A stretch of 64,000 nucleotides of DNA. It comes from Symbiodinium natans (lineage: Eukaryota > Sar > Dinophyceae > Suessiales > Symbiodiniaceae). Positions 31,795 through 43,150 of this stretch are shown here, piece after piece; position 1 is the stretch's first letter; every line of letters starts with the position of its first letter. A model generated the notes under the pieces. That model was not told the DNA's origin. It made no database searches and saw only the letters and a list, made by a program, of their open reading frames with translations. The stretch covers positions 258,873 through 322,872 of the forward strand of contig CAJNDS010002222.1 of assembly GCA_905221605.1 (NCBI GenBank), read 5' to 3'. A program made the position numbers and the translations under genes.

Positions 31795-33207
31795 GAAGAT
31801 CAAGGAGAAAGCCAAGTCCGAAATTCAGGAGGAGACAAGGGCTGCTTTGGGGGCTTTGGGGTTTAGGGATTAGGGTTTAGGGTTTAGGGTTTAGGGCTTA
31901 GGGTTTAGGGTTTAGGGTTTAGGGCTTAGGGCTTAGGGCTTAGGGCTTAGGGTGGTAATCTCCCAGAAGTTGGAACATCATTCTCCTCCTACCCCAAGAG
32001 GGTTCTCGTCCTTGAGCCATGCTCCAACTTCATGGACTTTACAGCACGGCTTTTCGTTTGGGGTGTCCGGGGCTGCTTTAGGGTTTAGGGTTTAGGCTTT
32101 AGGTTTTTAGGTTCCGGGGGGGTCTCTGAACTGAAGTTACAGCACGAGCAGTCCCAGGAGAACCCGGAGTTACTCCAAGACGCTGCCTCGCGTGAGCTGC
32201 AGAGGTGGCGTGGGTTTCTCTCCAAGCGGCTTCGCGTTTGTGGGGTTCGGGTTTGTAGTTTTTTTTTTTTTTTTGTTTCCTCTCTGGGGTTTTGTAAAGT
32301 TTTTTCTGAGGTTTTGCAGAGTATTGTAGGGTTTTGGTGAGGGTGTGTGGGATGCCTGAAAGCTTCGGGTTCAGGGTTTAGGGTTTGGGGTTTAGGGTTT
32401 AGGGTTTAGGGTTTAGGGTTTAGGGTTTGCACCTGCACTGATAGCCCCGATTCGTGCTTTCAATTGGCACAACCCTCAAACCTTCTGACCCGCAACCCTA
32501 ATACTTAAGCCTCTAGCCAGAAACCCACACGGGAACGCCATACCGGTAGGGTCTAGGCCTTAGGGTGTAGGATTAGAGTTTATGGTTTAGGGTTTAGGGT
32601 TTGTAGAGTTCAGGGTTTGGGGGGTCGACTTCGCTGTCCCTGAGGCAGCTGGACAAGCGTCTGAAGAAGCAGTCCAAGACAGTGAGCGTCCGCGAGAAGA
32701 CGGGCATGTGGGGCTACAAGGTTTGGCCCTGCACGATTCTTCAACTAGTAAGGGTTGAGGGTTTGGGGAGGGTAGGGTTGAGAGTAACCATAGGTAGACA
32801 ACTAGGGCCCTTCTTCAGTTGTTTTAGGGTTTTTGGGTTGAGGGTTTAGGGTAACCCTAACTAGACGTTTAGGGCCCTTGTGCTGCTGTTTAGGCTTTTG
32901 GGTTGAGGGTCTAAAACGACCCTATGGACCCTACCTAGCCCCCCGCCCGCAACGACCTGGCATGTCTGGTAACCCCGAAGCCATGGTTTTTCTGACGAGA
33001 GCTCAGGCTTAGGGTGGGGCTTCGATGCATGTAATACAGGGGTGGGAAATACTGTTATGATCCCTATATACTATAGTCACCCCCCACAACCCCCTTTTCT
33101 AATTGCTGAGGCCCCGATATTACAGACTCGGCCTAAGTGTAATCTTTCGAACGAATGGCGCGCAACGCTGCCGACCTCGACTTCAGGTTTTTCAGCCGTA
33201 CCCCCCC

Positions 33208-33266
<59 letters not shown>

Positions 33267-34292
33267 GGGTTCCTCCCAAAAACACCGGTCACCCTATCTA
33301 CCACCCCCAAAAATCAATGCGCCCCAAACCCTGAGACACTCGAAATACTACCCAAGCCATTCAAACAGGATGCTAAGCACCTTTTTTCCCTTACACCTCC
33401 CGAGCCCGCTGAAGACTAGGCACGCCCTTCAGACATTTTCAAGTTGCCCTTAGGCGGTATGAGCCGATCTTTGCTGCTGTTTACCTACCTAAACCAGAAA
33501 CCTCTAACATCCCAACATCCCCCTAAGGGGCTCCAAGAAACTTTCGGCTCAGCCGTACTAGCCCTAATCTCCTCAAACCACCAAGGCTTAAGCTTGGGAT
33601 GTTCCCCCTTATACTAACTGTCCTTAATCGGGATTATCGTTGGGGCTACTAGAATCCCCTATTTAGGCCTGCTGGTAGAAGGGGGAAGCTCCCAGCCCTG
33701 AACCCTAAACGCAAGTTCTTTGCTCGTGGGGTGGGTGGGGGGGGTGCATCTTAACTGCCCTACTAAAGCGGTGGAGGGACTTGGGTTGGTTTGAGCCCTT
33801 TTAGGGTTTAGGGGATTAGGGTTCAAGGTTTAGGGTTTAGGGTACCCTAAACCCTAAACCCTAAACGCTAAACCCTAAACCCTAAACCCTAAACCCTAAA
33901 CCCTAAACCCTAAACCCTAAACCCTAAACCCTAAACCCTAAACCCTAAACCCTAAACCCTAAACCCTAAACCCTAAACCCTAAACCCTAAACCCTAAAAC
34001 TTAAACCCTAAACCCTAAACCCTAAACCCTAAACCCTAAACCCTAAACCCTAAACCCTAAACCCTAAACCCTAAACCCTAAACCCTAAACCCTAAACCCT
34101 AAACCCTAAACCCTAAACCCTAACCCTAAACCCTAAACCCTAAACCCTAAACCCTAAACCCTAAACCCTAAACCCTAGTGTTTCTGCCTAAGATGGAAGG
34201 TGGTCACCAAGAAGCTCGACAAGGCCTCCTCCGCCGAAGACGCGCTGGACGAGCGCTGCAAGCAGGGCCGCGACAAGTGGTGCTGCGTCTGA
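31795..34292 (+). CDS. Lys/Glu-rich protein ending in CCV, four exons (5' end missing)
   Basis: Exons 31795-31840 (KIKEKAKSEIQEETR; donor GCTGCT), 32143-32204 (HEQSQENPELLQDAASRELQ; GT donor, phase 2), 32645-32720 (QLDKRLKKQSKTVSVREKTG then MWGYK; donor GTTTGG) and terminal 34200-34292 (VVTKKLDKASSAEDALDERC ... DKWCCV, TGA at 34290). All joins match phase; exon 2 to 3 splits an Arg codon. Highly charged and helical, at least 91 residues. The Cys-Cys near the C-terminus could be a lipidation site, but CCV is not a standard CaaX box. The first listed exon needs an upstream phase-2 exon. The last intron (32721-34199, 1,479 nt) contains the head-to-head telomeric junction and a very long C run. 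Confidence 0.6.
33203..33264. repeat. C run of about 60
   Basis: A near-pure C run inside the last intron of the Lys-rich gene. Open frames in any register here are poly-Pro or poly-Gly artefacts. Confidence 0.95.
33784..34178. repeat. Head-to-head telomere-type junction (TTTAGGG units meeting CCCTAAA units)
   Basis: TTTAGGG variants run up to about 33842, then GGGTTTAGGGTACCCTAAAC gives an immediate switch to about 48 CCCTAAA units ending at 34178, with a few imperfect units (AAACGCT, AAAACTT). It is the only place where both polarities abut with no unique sequence between. The array ends 22 bases before a terminal exon. Confidence 0.9.
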
Positions 34293-35040
34293 GAGGAGCC
34301 CTTTTGCGTGCAAGGGTTTAGGGTTTAGAATTTAGGGTTTAGGGTTTAGGGTTTAGGGTTTAGGGTTTTGAGCCTTTTGTTGAGGGACTAATGGAGGGAC
34401 CCTTATCAGGGACCTTAGGGGTTATTTAGGTGTTCTTTAGGGGCTACTTAGGTATAGAGGTCCCTACTTAAACCCCCTAGCCTTTTCTGGCTGGAACCCT
34501 TCTCAGAAAACAAGTACTTTTGGGGTCGGAATATTTATTTGTAGTATTCCCTTGTGGTACCTGTATAGTTGTACTCTAATACCCCCAAAACAGCACCCTA
34601 AGTTGGGGTTGCACAAATAGTTTTACCTTCGCGGATTTCTACCTCGGCCCTCTACAGTCATACCCTTGGGTTGGGGGACTGACGGAACCGTTCAAGAGAA
34701 ACTGTGGGGGGGGGGGGGGGTACAAGTTTGGATCTCTTGAGGACAAGGCTTGCGAGGCCTTTGCTGCTGGTGATCTGCTTCTATAATTGGCCTGCCCTTC
34801 AGAGCTCTTGGAACTGAAGCCTCCAAACCCCCACAAAGCTTCCTCCACCCCATGTGAAACCGGAGCTTTAGAAGCCAGTATAGCCTTCAACTCTCCTCAA
34901 GAAAACTTCAGGTTCCGACCTCGTGGTGATTTAGGGTTTAGGGTTTAGGGTTTAGGGCTTAGGGCGGAGTTTGCTTCTTATGCAATCAGGTAACCCCCAA
35001 AACCTACCGCAAGTAGTGCCCTCTGTGAAAGATGCCCCAG
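34293..35040. other. Spacer after Lys-rich gene
   Basis: TTTAGGG units at about 34315-34368, unique sequence with a possible small hairpin element (TTTAGGGGCTACTTAGG region), a G run at about 34707-34720 and TTTAGGG at about 34930-34965. No exon supported. Confidence 0.5.
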
Positions 35041-36753
35041 GAGATGCTACAGAGTCGGCGGGCGAGTGCATGCAAAGTCAGCGAACACAGCGCGAAAAAA
35101 GCCTTCGTAGGTGGCAGGGTTTAGGGTTTAGGGTTTAGGGTTTAGGGTTTAGGGTTTAGGGTTTAGGGTTTAGGGTTTAGGTGCTTAAGAACCCCGAAAC
35201 TTCCATACAAGGGCAATATACAGGGATCCCTATTTCATATTCTTTTGAGGTTCTTACGGGAACAGTAGACTAGTCCCGTGAAATTAAACACCCTAGAGCT
35301 GAGTGTCCCGAAAGTGACTTAGTAGCTTATGGCAGTACAAGGCTGCATCGTCGTTGATAACGGGAAGCCCACAGGAACCCTAAACCCTAAACCCCAACGC
35401 CCAACACCCAACACCCAACACCCAGACCAGGCCGGCTTGCAACCGAGCTGAGGGTTTAGGGTGTAGGGTTTAGGGACCTTGTAGGGTAGGGCTGAAAGCT
35501 TAGAGCTCGTAACCCTAGGTTTCTTTCTGAATCTTGAGCAGATGAAGATCCAGAGCTTGCTACCCTATGCCCTGATTCCTTGCAAAGCCCTGCCTTAAGA
35601 ACCCGCGAGACCTTCACGTTGTGAGTTGTGAAGGTTTCTTATGAATTAGTCCCCTATATAACCCTTATCAAGCCGCAAAAATCCCCACAACCCTAAACCC
35701 TAAACCCCAAACCCCTAAATCCCTGAGTGGTGCTCGCGGTCTTCAGGACCCTCAACCCTAAACCCTAAACCCTCAACCCCAAACCCTCAACCCTAAACCC
35801 TAAACCCTCAACCCTAAACGTGCAGGCTTCCTGGGAGCCCGGCGCAGTTGCGACCGAGGCCCCGATCAGGGATCCTGGGGGCGGGGGGGGGGGGGGGGGG
35901 GTTAGGTTTTAGGGTTTAGGGTTTAGGGTTTAGGGTTTAGGGTTTAGGGTTTAGGGTTTAGGGTTCAGGGTTCAGGGTTCAGGGTTCAGGGTTCAGGGTT
36001 CAGGGTTCAGGGTTCAGGGTTCAGGGTTCAGGGTTCAGAGTTTAGGGTTCAGGGTTCAGGGTTTAGGGTTCAGGGTTCAGGGTTCAGGGTTCGGGGTTCA
36101 GGGTTTAGGATTTAGGGTTGAGGGTGAGGGGGTTCAAAACTGAGTTGCGGGTTCTGTGGGTTTGTGTTGACAGGCTTAGGAACCCGAAGGCCTAAGCTTG
36201 TCGAAGCCCTTAACCCAGACACGAGGAGTTGGAGGCTTTGGAGGCTCAGGAGTTTACATAGGTCTTGTGTTGACCAAGCGGGGGGGGGCAGAGTAGTCTG
36301 TACAAAATAGACAGGTGGCTGGACTCTACGTACCGAGACTTGAGGAGTATAGCACGCCTTAATGACCTATGAAGCTCCTAATTACACCTCGTAGCCCAGT
36401 GGTACGCTTTACCTTTTTGTTGGTTCTGGGTTCCCTTAGAAAGTAACCAACCAACAAAAAAAGGGTACCCTAATTAAAATATGGCTGCTGGGGTACCATG
36501 AAAAGAGAATGGGTATCTATAATGACAACCCTAAACCACTGAACCCTGAACCCTAAACCACTCAACCCGAAACTTTAAACCCTACATCCCAAACCCTAAA
36601 CCCTAAACCCTAAACCCTAAACCCTAAACCCTAAACCCTAAACCCTAAACCCTGAACCCTAAGGTTTCTGTTCCACATGCCCAGGTGGAGTCCGGCGCAG
36701 CCCCGTCTGTCGCCCAGATGTGTCCATGGAGGGATGAAACCCAGGGAAGTTAG
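35041..36753 (+). CDS. Unrecognised gene, last three exons
   Basis: Exons 35041-35106 (EMLQSRRASACKVSEHSAKK then AF; donor GTAGGT), 35826-about 35856/35886 (ASWEPGAVATE; GC or later donor) and terminal 36685-36753 (VESGAAPSVAQMCPWRDETQ, TAG). All junctions are phase 0. The stop TAG is formed where coding sequence runs into TTAGGG repeat. Introns open with TTTAGGG and close with CCCTAAA/CCCTCAA. No family recognised; short, low-information exons. Confidence 0.4.
35183..35269. mobile_element. Small inverted-repeat element, family B, copy 2
   Basis: GCTTAAGAACCCC at the left and GAGGTTCTTACGGGAACAGTAG at the right; more degenerate than the other copies. It lies in the first intron of the gene at 35041-36753. 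Confidence 0.5.
35880..36115. repeat. G run, TTTAGGG block, then GGGTTCA block
   Basis: A G20 run is followed by about nine TTTAGGG units and then about 20 homogeneous GGGTTCA variant units, at the 5' end of an intron. Confidence 0.9.
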
Positions 36754-37383
36754 GGTTTAGGATTTAGGGTTTAGGGTTTAGGATTTGGGGTTTAGGATTT
36801 GGGGTTTAGGGCCTAGGGCCTCAGCCCCAGAAACCCCTAAACCACCCCCAGCGCACCCTTAGCCCGAAACCCTAAACCCGAAACTCTAAACCCTAAACCC
36901 TAAACCCTAAACCCTAAACCCTAAACCCTAAACCCTAAACCCTAAACCCTAAACCCGAACAGTTTGAATCATGAAGCCTTGGTTCATGAGGATGGTCCTG
37001 AGCAAAGTGTTGGAATTGGGCGCCGCTTCCCAACTTCAACGAACCCACCCCCACCCCCCAAGAAGTCTGGACATTTCTCATCGTAGGAAGTGGGGTTCAG
37101 GCTTCCTTCTGAAAATCCTTCTGGGGACTCCAAGAGAAGGTCACCTGCGTTTTGCTTTTTTGGGAGAATCTTCTTCTGGAACCACGAACCCCCCGAAACC
37201 CAAAGGCATCTGTAGCAGAAGGGCAACTCAGGTTCAGTGATGCTGATTCTCAATTTGCTACATGAGCTCAGGGCCTACCCAAAACCTAAACCCCTAAACC
37301 CTAAACCCAACATGCAGGCAGCATCTCCTTGCATTGCATAATCAGCATGTTGCAAGTGCCGGACGTGTTTCCGGATTGGCCTT
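36754..37383. other. Spacer before the repeat-protein pseudogene
   Basis: TTTAGGG variants, CCCTAAA at about 36870-36955 and a roughly 300-base unique stretch with open frames on both strands that I cannot support. CAG at 37315 may be an acceptor. Confidence 0.4.
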
Positions 37384-38021
37384 ATGTCCGTGACAGTTGA
37401 TGTGAGCCTGCTAAGCGGGCGGGCAGTTGCGCTTGAGGCCCCAGAACCTCTTCTGGAGACTTTGGATGGATCAGTTACAATCCAAAAAAGCGAGGCTGCA
37501 AAAGGGCGATGCCTTGATCTTGCAGGTGCGAGGGCCTCGGCTGTCAAGCGATTTCAGCGCTTTTGCTGCCGTCCTGGGTGATGGATCTGTGGCCACATGG
37601 GGCGATCCGGACTGTGCTGTCAGCAGTTCTGTGCAAGGTCAGCTCAAGAACGTGCAGCAAGTCCAGGCCAACGGTTGTGCTTGTGCCGCCATCCCGATGG
37701 ATCCGTGGTGACATGGGGCGACCCGGAAGGTGGTGGCGACAGCAGTGCCGTGCAAGATGAGCTCAAGACTGTGCAGCACATTAAGGCTTCCATAGCAGCC
37801 CCGCTTTTGCTGCCATCCTTGGCGATGGATCTGTGGTCACATGGGGCGTCCCTCAAAATGGTGGCGACAGCAGTGCTGTGCGAGATCAGCTCAAGAACGT
37901 GCAGCAAATCCAGGCCAGCGGCTTTGCGTTTGCTGCCGTCCTGGGTGACGGGTCTGTGGTTACATGGGGCGATCCGGTCCATGGTGGTGACAGCAGTTCT
38001 GTACGAGATTGGCTGATCTGA
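37384..38021 (+). pseudogene. GDGSVVTWGD-repeat (RCC1/HERC-like) protein, frameshifted copy
   Basis: Starts MSVTVDVSLLSGRAVALEAP, a ubiquitin-like N-terminus typical of this family, then continues in another frame with KARLQKGDALILQVRG and repeats of GDGSVVTWGDP...GDSSAVRDQL plus KNVQQIQASG (about 37560-38016). Intact repeats are spread over three frames (breaks near 37430-37500, 37690 and 37820), so no full-length protein is encoded. Similar repeat proteins are abundant in Symbiodinium; the RCC1-type link is family knowledge recalled, not tested. It is intronless and free of telomeric tracts for 640 bases, unlike its neighbours. Confidence 0.75.
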
Positions 38022-38771
38022 TGTGGCTCTCCCTTCTCGCCTTTAAAGTTTGCAGCTTGATTCTCGCTGGAGACAGTTTGGCCATTGTGTGGTATGGTAA
38101 GCAGCGGTAAGCATCACCAGCATGCAATCCTGAGTGTTCACGCTCTCCAGGACGTGCCGCAAACAGGGTCGAATCGACTGCACACGAGTCTTGTCTAGCC
38201 CTGTCGTTGCTGGCTTCTTACAGGTCCGCACATCAAGACACGCGAATAGCGTCCGAAGTTAGAGCTACCTGGCGCGTTCAGAACCTCGAAGAGAAAATCG
38301 TCTGAGCTAGTTTTACAGTACTACTGCTATAGCAGTATAGTACTCTTGTACTGTAGTATTATGGTACGAAAGCATTGCAGTCTTGTAGTGTTATAGCGTT
38401 ATATTCGTTTATTGTAGCAGAGTATGAGAGCATCGTTGTATTTTTATTTCTAGTTGTCAGAACCGGTTTCCTTGCAGCCTGAACAACCCCTTGTATAATC
38501 CAAGCCCCCTGCCTGGAGCAGCATGTTTCTGAGGCGGCCGGCGCGCCAGGCACGGGTGCCAGGGTTTCGGGTCGAGGGTCCCTAAACCCTAAACCCTAAA
38601 CCCTAAACCCTAAACCCTAAACCCTAAACCCTAAACCCTTTGGGGCCGAGGGTGTTGTCAGTCAAAGTCGGCTCGGGGGTTCGTCTTCTTCGCGGGTGAC
38701 ATTGAGAAAGTGTTTCGGATTCCGCAATTTCTGCGGCAGGGGAGTTCTTCTTCGCGAGTTCTCCAGTATAT

Positions 38772-38890
38772 GGGGGTTTCCGAAAATAGGGGTACCCTTT
38801 TTGGGGGCTCCTTAAAAAGGATTATACAGTATTTTGGGGGTATATAAGGGGTACCCCTATTGTCGGTAGTCCCCACATAGGGAACTGGGT
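38772..38890. mobile_element. Small inverted-repeat element, family C, copy 1
   Basis: GGGGGTTTCCGAAAATAGGGGTACCC opens and GGGGTACCCCTATTGTCGG closes the element. Related copies occur at about 47535-47635, 53121-53225 and 53371-53494. Confidence 0.6.
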
Positions 38891-39159
38891 ACTTCATCTC
38901 GCACTAGCTAACCCTCTCAGGGATTTGTCACACTCCCATTTAGGGTTCAGGGTTTAGGGTTTAGGGTTTAGGGTTTAGGGTTTAGGGTTTAGGGTTTAGG
39001 GTCTAGAGTTTAGGGCTATAGGGTTTAGCAACGCTGGAACCCATGTAACATTTGGGGGTCTATAGGGTTTCGGGCTTTGAGTTTGGGGTTTAGGGGTTGC
39101 GGGTGCGCCCAACTCCGAAAGCCCCGAACAACGAACCCTAAACCCTAAACCCGAAACCC

Positions 39160-39376
39160 GAAACCCGAAACCCGAAACCCTAAACCCTAAACCCTAAACC
39201 CTAAACCCTAAACCCTAAACCCTAAACCCTAAACCCTAAACCCTAAACCCTAAAAACCTAAACCCTAAACCCTAAACCCTAAACCCTAAACCCTAAACCC
39301 TAAACCCTAAACCCTAAACCCTAAACCCTAAACCCTAAACCCTAAACCCTAAACCCTAAACCCTAAACCCTAAACC
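39160..39376. repeat. C-rich telomere-type array
   Basis: CCCGAAA units (39145-39178) lead into about 28 CCCTAAA units with one irregular unit near 39252. Confidence 0.95.
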
Positions 39377-39607
39377 CAGCCATCCCCCGGAGATGTGAAG
39401 CTCTAGAACCTGAGCCTGAGAAGCCAGAAGCCAGCAAGCGCCCCAGGACTCTACGCCTTACAGAGCTAACCCTAAACCCTAAACCCTATACCCTAAACCC
39501 CAAGTCCTAAACCCATCTGTGCCAGACTGAACCACCCTAAACCCCAGCAACCGTAGACTCTGAGACTTAAACCCTAAACCCTAAACCCTAAATCCTAAAC
39601 TTTTGAG

Positions 39608-42003
39608 CAGCCACAAGGACGTGCTGTGTTGTCCCGTGATGTCGGAACAGCGTCTCTCAGTGTAAGATCGGCATGAGGAGAGTTTAGGGTTTAGGGTTTA
39701 GGGTTTGGGGTGTGGGGTGTGGGGCGTGGGGTGTAGGGTTTGGGGCCTAACCCTAAGCCTTTAGGGATATGAGTTACTCGGATTCACGTTTGGAGGTTTG
39801 TAGGGTTTAGGGCCGTTTAGGGTAGGGCGGTTGATGGGGACTTACAGGGTATGGGGTTTAGGGTTTAGGGTTTAGGGTTGAGGGTTTAAGGTAGGGATTT
39901 TAGAGGTTATGGGGCTCCGGGGCATCAGGGCATCAGGAGTTAACGTCGCGAATTGCTTGCGGGCAGTCCGTATGAGACGAATCGAGTCGCCAAAAAGCCC
40001 TAAACCCGAAGCCCTTCCTCAGGGATCTTTAGGGGTGTCCATCATCCCCGGCCGAGGTTCAGAGTTTAGGGTTTGGTGCCTAGGCTTTAGGGTTTAGGGT
40101 TTAGGGTCTATGGTTTAGGGTTTAGGGTTTGCGGTCGAATGCATGTCGGCTATGATGTGCGAGGTGCTGTGTATGCGTAGAGTAGAGCTCACCATGTGGA
40201 CTGGGTTTTGCATTCGCAGGAGGTCACACAAGCTTAAGTTGCAAGACCCACAAAAGCTCCACACCCTGGCTCAGCAACCCTCAGCCCGAATCCTTTGCTG
40301 CAGTTCGAAGCTCTGTGAGATTGTCTCATGCGGACTGCGTACACCCTCTTCAGTGTTACGATCGTCTGCGAAGCAGATGGGATGATGCTGGACGGAAAAG
40401 CACGCGGGACCTTATTGGAGTGCACCTGAGGCAAATTCCGCGCACAAGCCTCAAACGATGTTGAACTGAGGGTCCTTGAGTCTGTGAGTTATTTTTGGAA
40501 ATGGTAAGTCGTGTGGCTTACGCCCTTGAACCAAAGAGGTTTCGGGTGCAGTAGTCTGGGTTGCAGAAGCGCGTAGAATGAAGGGTTTGTGCATCGAACG
40601 GAACGGAAGCTATGACATTTGCAATGTTGTTCGATCCTTGGGTTGGCTCGAGGGGCCTGCAAAAGTTATAGGGTTGGTGGACAGGACCCTAAACCCTCAA
40701 CCCTCAACCCTCAACCCTAAACCCTAAACCCTGAACCCTGAACCCTGAACCCTGAACCCTGAACCCTGAACCCAAACCCTAAACGCTAAACGCTCCCTCG
40801 AAACACAGTGGAACCATTGCTGAGGAATACGCCAGAGCACGGCCGCCCATGGCAGCCGAGGGAGGCCTGATCTTGACTTGCTTTCTCCATGGCGCAGGAA
40901 CCCTAAACCCTAAACCCTAAACCCTAAACCCTAAACCCTCCTAAACCCTAAACCCTCGAACTCCCTGAAACTTAATGCCGGACCTCAAATCTCCCAAAAG
41001 CCCCTAAACCCCTAAGCACCTAAGCCTCGAAACCCCGAAACCCTAAACCCCTGAACCCCTAAACCCCTGAACCCCTAAACCCATAACTCCCTAAGCCCCT
41101 AAACCTTCAAACTCGAAACCCTGAGCCCCAAAGCCCTCCATAAACCCTAGACAAAGCCCTTAAGCCCTATTGTTCTGTGTATCTTTCCTCAGAAGCCCTA
41201 AACACTCTTTTCAGTATATTTATAGTCTTCGTGGGCCATGGTCATTTCTTCGTGGGCAATGTTCATTTTTCGTGGGCAATGGTCATTTTTCGTGGGCAAT
41301 GGTCATTTTTCGTGGGTAATGGTCATTTTTCTTGGGCAATGGTCATTTTTCGTGGGCAATGGTCACCGGGAAATGGTCACGGGCCTTGGGCTTTAGGATT
41401 TAGGGGCTACTGGGGCTTGGGCCGGATGTGGTGGATTTCCTTGGGCGGGTGGGTGTTGGTCGAGAGAACGGCTGGACCAGACTCTTCACCGCTCAGAGCT
41501 GCTGAACCCTAAACCCTAAACCCTCAACCCTAAACCCTAAACCCTAAACCCTAAACCCTAAACCCTAAACCCTAAACCCTACACCGAACCCTATTGTTCT
41601 GTGTATCTTTCGAGGTCCGGGAGCCCACAACCCATCATCTGCCCTTTTCCGCGCAGGAAGCCCGCGGGTTTGGGCTCATGGACATCAACAAAGAGGCCGA
41701 GGGCTTGTTCAGGGTTTAGGGTTTAGGGTATAGGGTTTAGGGTTTAGGGTTTAGGGTTTAGGGTTTAGGGTGTAGGGTTTAGGGTTTAGGGTTTAGGGTT
41801 TAGGGTTTAGGGTTTAGGGTTTAGGGTTTAGGGTTTAGGGTTTAGGGTTTAGGGTTTAGGGTTTAGGGTTGGGGGGGGTTCAGGGGTAAGTTTAGGTTCA
41901 GGACGAATCCCTTGCTAGGGCGGGCAGTGCATGTCTCGAAAAAAAAGGAGTGCAGCGCGTCTACTTCCACGCCTTCAACAGCCAAGAGCCCTACACCTCT
42001 TGA
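39608..42003 (+). CDS. Unrecognised gene, last four exons, well phased
   Basis: Exons 39608-39661 (SHKDVLCCPVMSEQRLS; donor GTAAGA, phase 2), 40809-40851 (GTIAEEYARARPPM; donor GCAGCC), 41657-41702 (EARGFGLMDINKEAE; donor GCTTGT, phase 1) and terminal 41951-42003 (VQRVYFHAFNSQEPYTS, TGA). Split codons at both phased joins make sense (GT+T = Val, G+TG = Val). FGLMDINKEAE is faintly EF-hand-like but lacks a full loop. The last intron (41703-41950) is about two thirds TTTAGGG. The start was not found. Confidence 0.55.
41230..41366. repeat. 20-bp minisatellite, about 7 units
   Basis: Unit CGTGGGCAATGGTCATTTTT, nearly perfect; contains CATGG/CCATG-like edges. It lies inside the second intron of the preceding gene. 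Confidence 0.95.
41709..41872. repeat. G-rich telomere-type array in intron
   Basis: About 23 TTTAGGG units starting six bases after the GC donor of the exon ending at 41702. Confidence 0.95.
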
Positions 42004-42175
42004 TTTGTCAAATTGTCAAAGTGACCCTGGCATTGAGAAAAGAATGCTCTCGAGCTCAAGAGATCACTAGTATTTAGTTCTGATACGTTTCTCTCGAAAG
42101 GCCATACCGTCGTATAACTGCTTAGCTGTACTTGGGCCAACAAGAAACCGAGCAAAATCGGTTCTCTCCACTCGC

Positions 42176-43150
42176 ATGTCGGACAGCCGGGCGCACGGGT
42201 TTCTGTGTCTCGCGTTTGGCCCTGCGCAGTCTTACGCGGTCGTTCCCCGCAGCGACAGCTTCACCAGCTTTTGGCAAGGCGAACTTGCTGGCTGGATTTT
42301 TGAAGGAGGGCGCTCAGTCGAGTACGTGGCTTTTTCAGGCATCGATGGGTACTACGTGCGATATGAAGACGGAAGCTCAGCATGGAGTCTCCACCCCGGC
42401 TTGGGAAAGCTGATCAAAAAAGAAGGTGTGAAGTGGATTGTATTCGGACCTGACAGCTATGTCTTTCTATCCAAGAGTGGAGTGCTGCACTGGTGGAACG
42501 TACCAGACGCGTTGGAGGAGCGGCTGGAGTCCTTGTCGTCATCAGATCATCTTGTATCGGTGGGGTTGGGGCAGAGCAGCCCTTACGTCGCAATCTTTCA
42601 AACCGATTACATCTGGGGCGGCAACGTGCCTGATTCCCTAGTGCAAATTCTGCACAGCCGGAAGATTTCGGGGTCCAAGTCAAAGGTTGAAACCCTAAAC
42701 CCTAAACCCTAAACCCTAAACCCTAAACCATTTGATGGAGTGTGGCTGTCAGCATATGATGACCGCTTCTGCCTTCAGTACAACACCAGTGCAGCTTACT
42801 GGACCAGCGGCCTCAACTCATATTTTGACACCATGGTGCAGTGTGACGAAATGCTTAGTCCACTTGGTATTTTCTACACACATGATTCTATCTCCGCGAA
42901 CTTCACAGACGGGAGATCCATCTATGATGCCGCGAGGGATTTGAACAATGGCAACATGGCAATAACCGATATGCCAATGATGGAAGTATTCAAGCATGCA
43001 GGCTGCTACTTCAGCAGAAGCAATCGACGACTCTGGGCGTTCCGAAACCCTGGAGTAACACAAGCTCCGGTACGCATAGTGGAACCGCCGTCGGATGTCA
43101 GTAACCTCACCAAGCTGAAAGAGATCTACGTCCGCTACAAGAACCAGTGA
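42176..43150 (+). CDS. WG-like repeat protein with ParB-like tail, interrupted by telomeric repeat
   Basis: Frame 42176-42709 (MSDSRAHGFLCLAFGP start) and 42713-43147 (stop TGA at 43148) are in register, separated by a stop (TAA 42710-42712) inside a roughly 40-base CCCTAAA tract (42690-42729). Four units of the form V..V.fg...Y.v...dG...W...p..L are visible (YVAFSGIDGYYVRYEDGSSA; WIVFGPDSYVFLSKSGVLHW; then LGQSSPYVAIF; then GVWLSAYDDRFCLQYN). The tail IFYTHDSISANFTDGRSI ... YFSRSNRRLWAFRN resembles the ParB/sulfiredoxin-like DNRRL fold I recall from protists. The tract is frame-neutral but not a clean GT-AG intron. The gene is therefore either broken, or the tract is removed in a non-standard way. 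Intronless otherwise, in contrast to its neighbours. Confidence 0.65.
42690..42729. repeat. Telomeric heptamer insertion inside a coding frame
   Basis: Five AAACCCT units plus AAACC between the third and fourth WG-like units of the 42176-43150 gene. Introduces TAA in frame; the frame is the same on both sides. Confidence 0.9.

Larger units (their letters stand above)
38022..39607. other. Spacer with palindromic AT stretch, TIR element and telomeric arrays
   Basis: 38310-38420 is rich in TAGTATAGTAC-type self-complementary sequence. CCCTAAA lies at 38582-38638, family C element at 38772-38890, TTTAGGG at 38942-39002 and a long CCCTAAA array at 39160-39376. A weak exon candidate lies near 38518 (EQHVSEAAGAPGTGA). 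No gene supported. Confidence 0.5.

Noticed and set aside
33042-33453. 125- and 116-codon Pro-rich frames
   Set aside because: Driven by the C run at 33203-33264.
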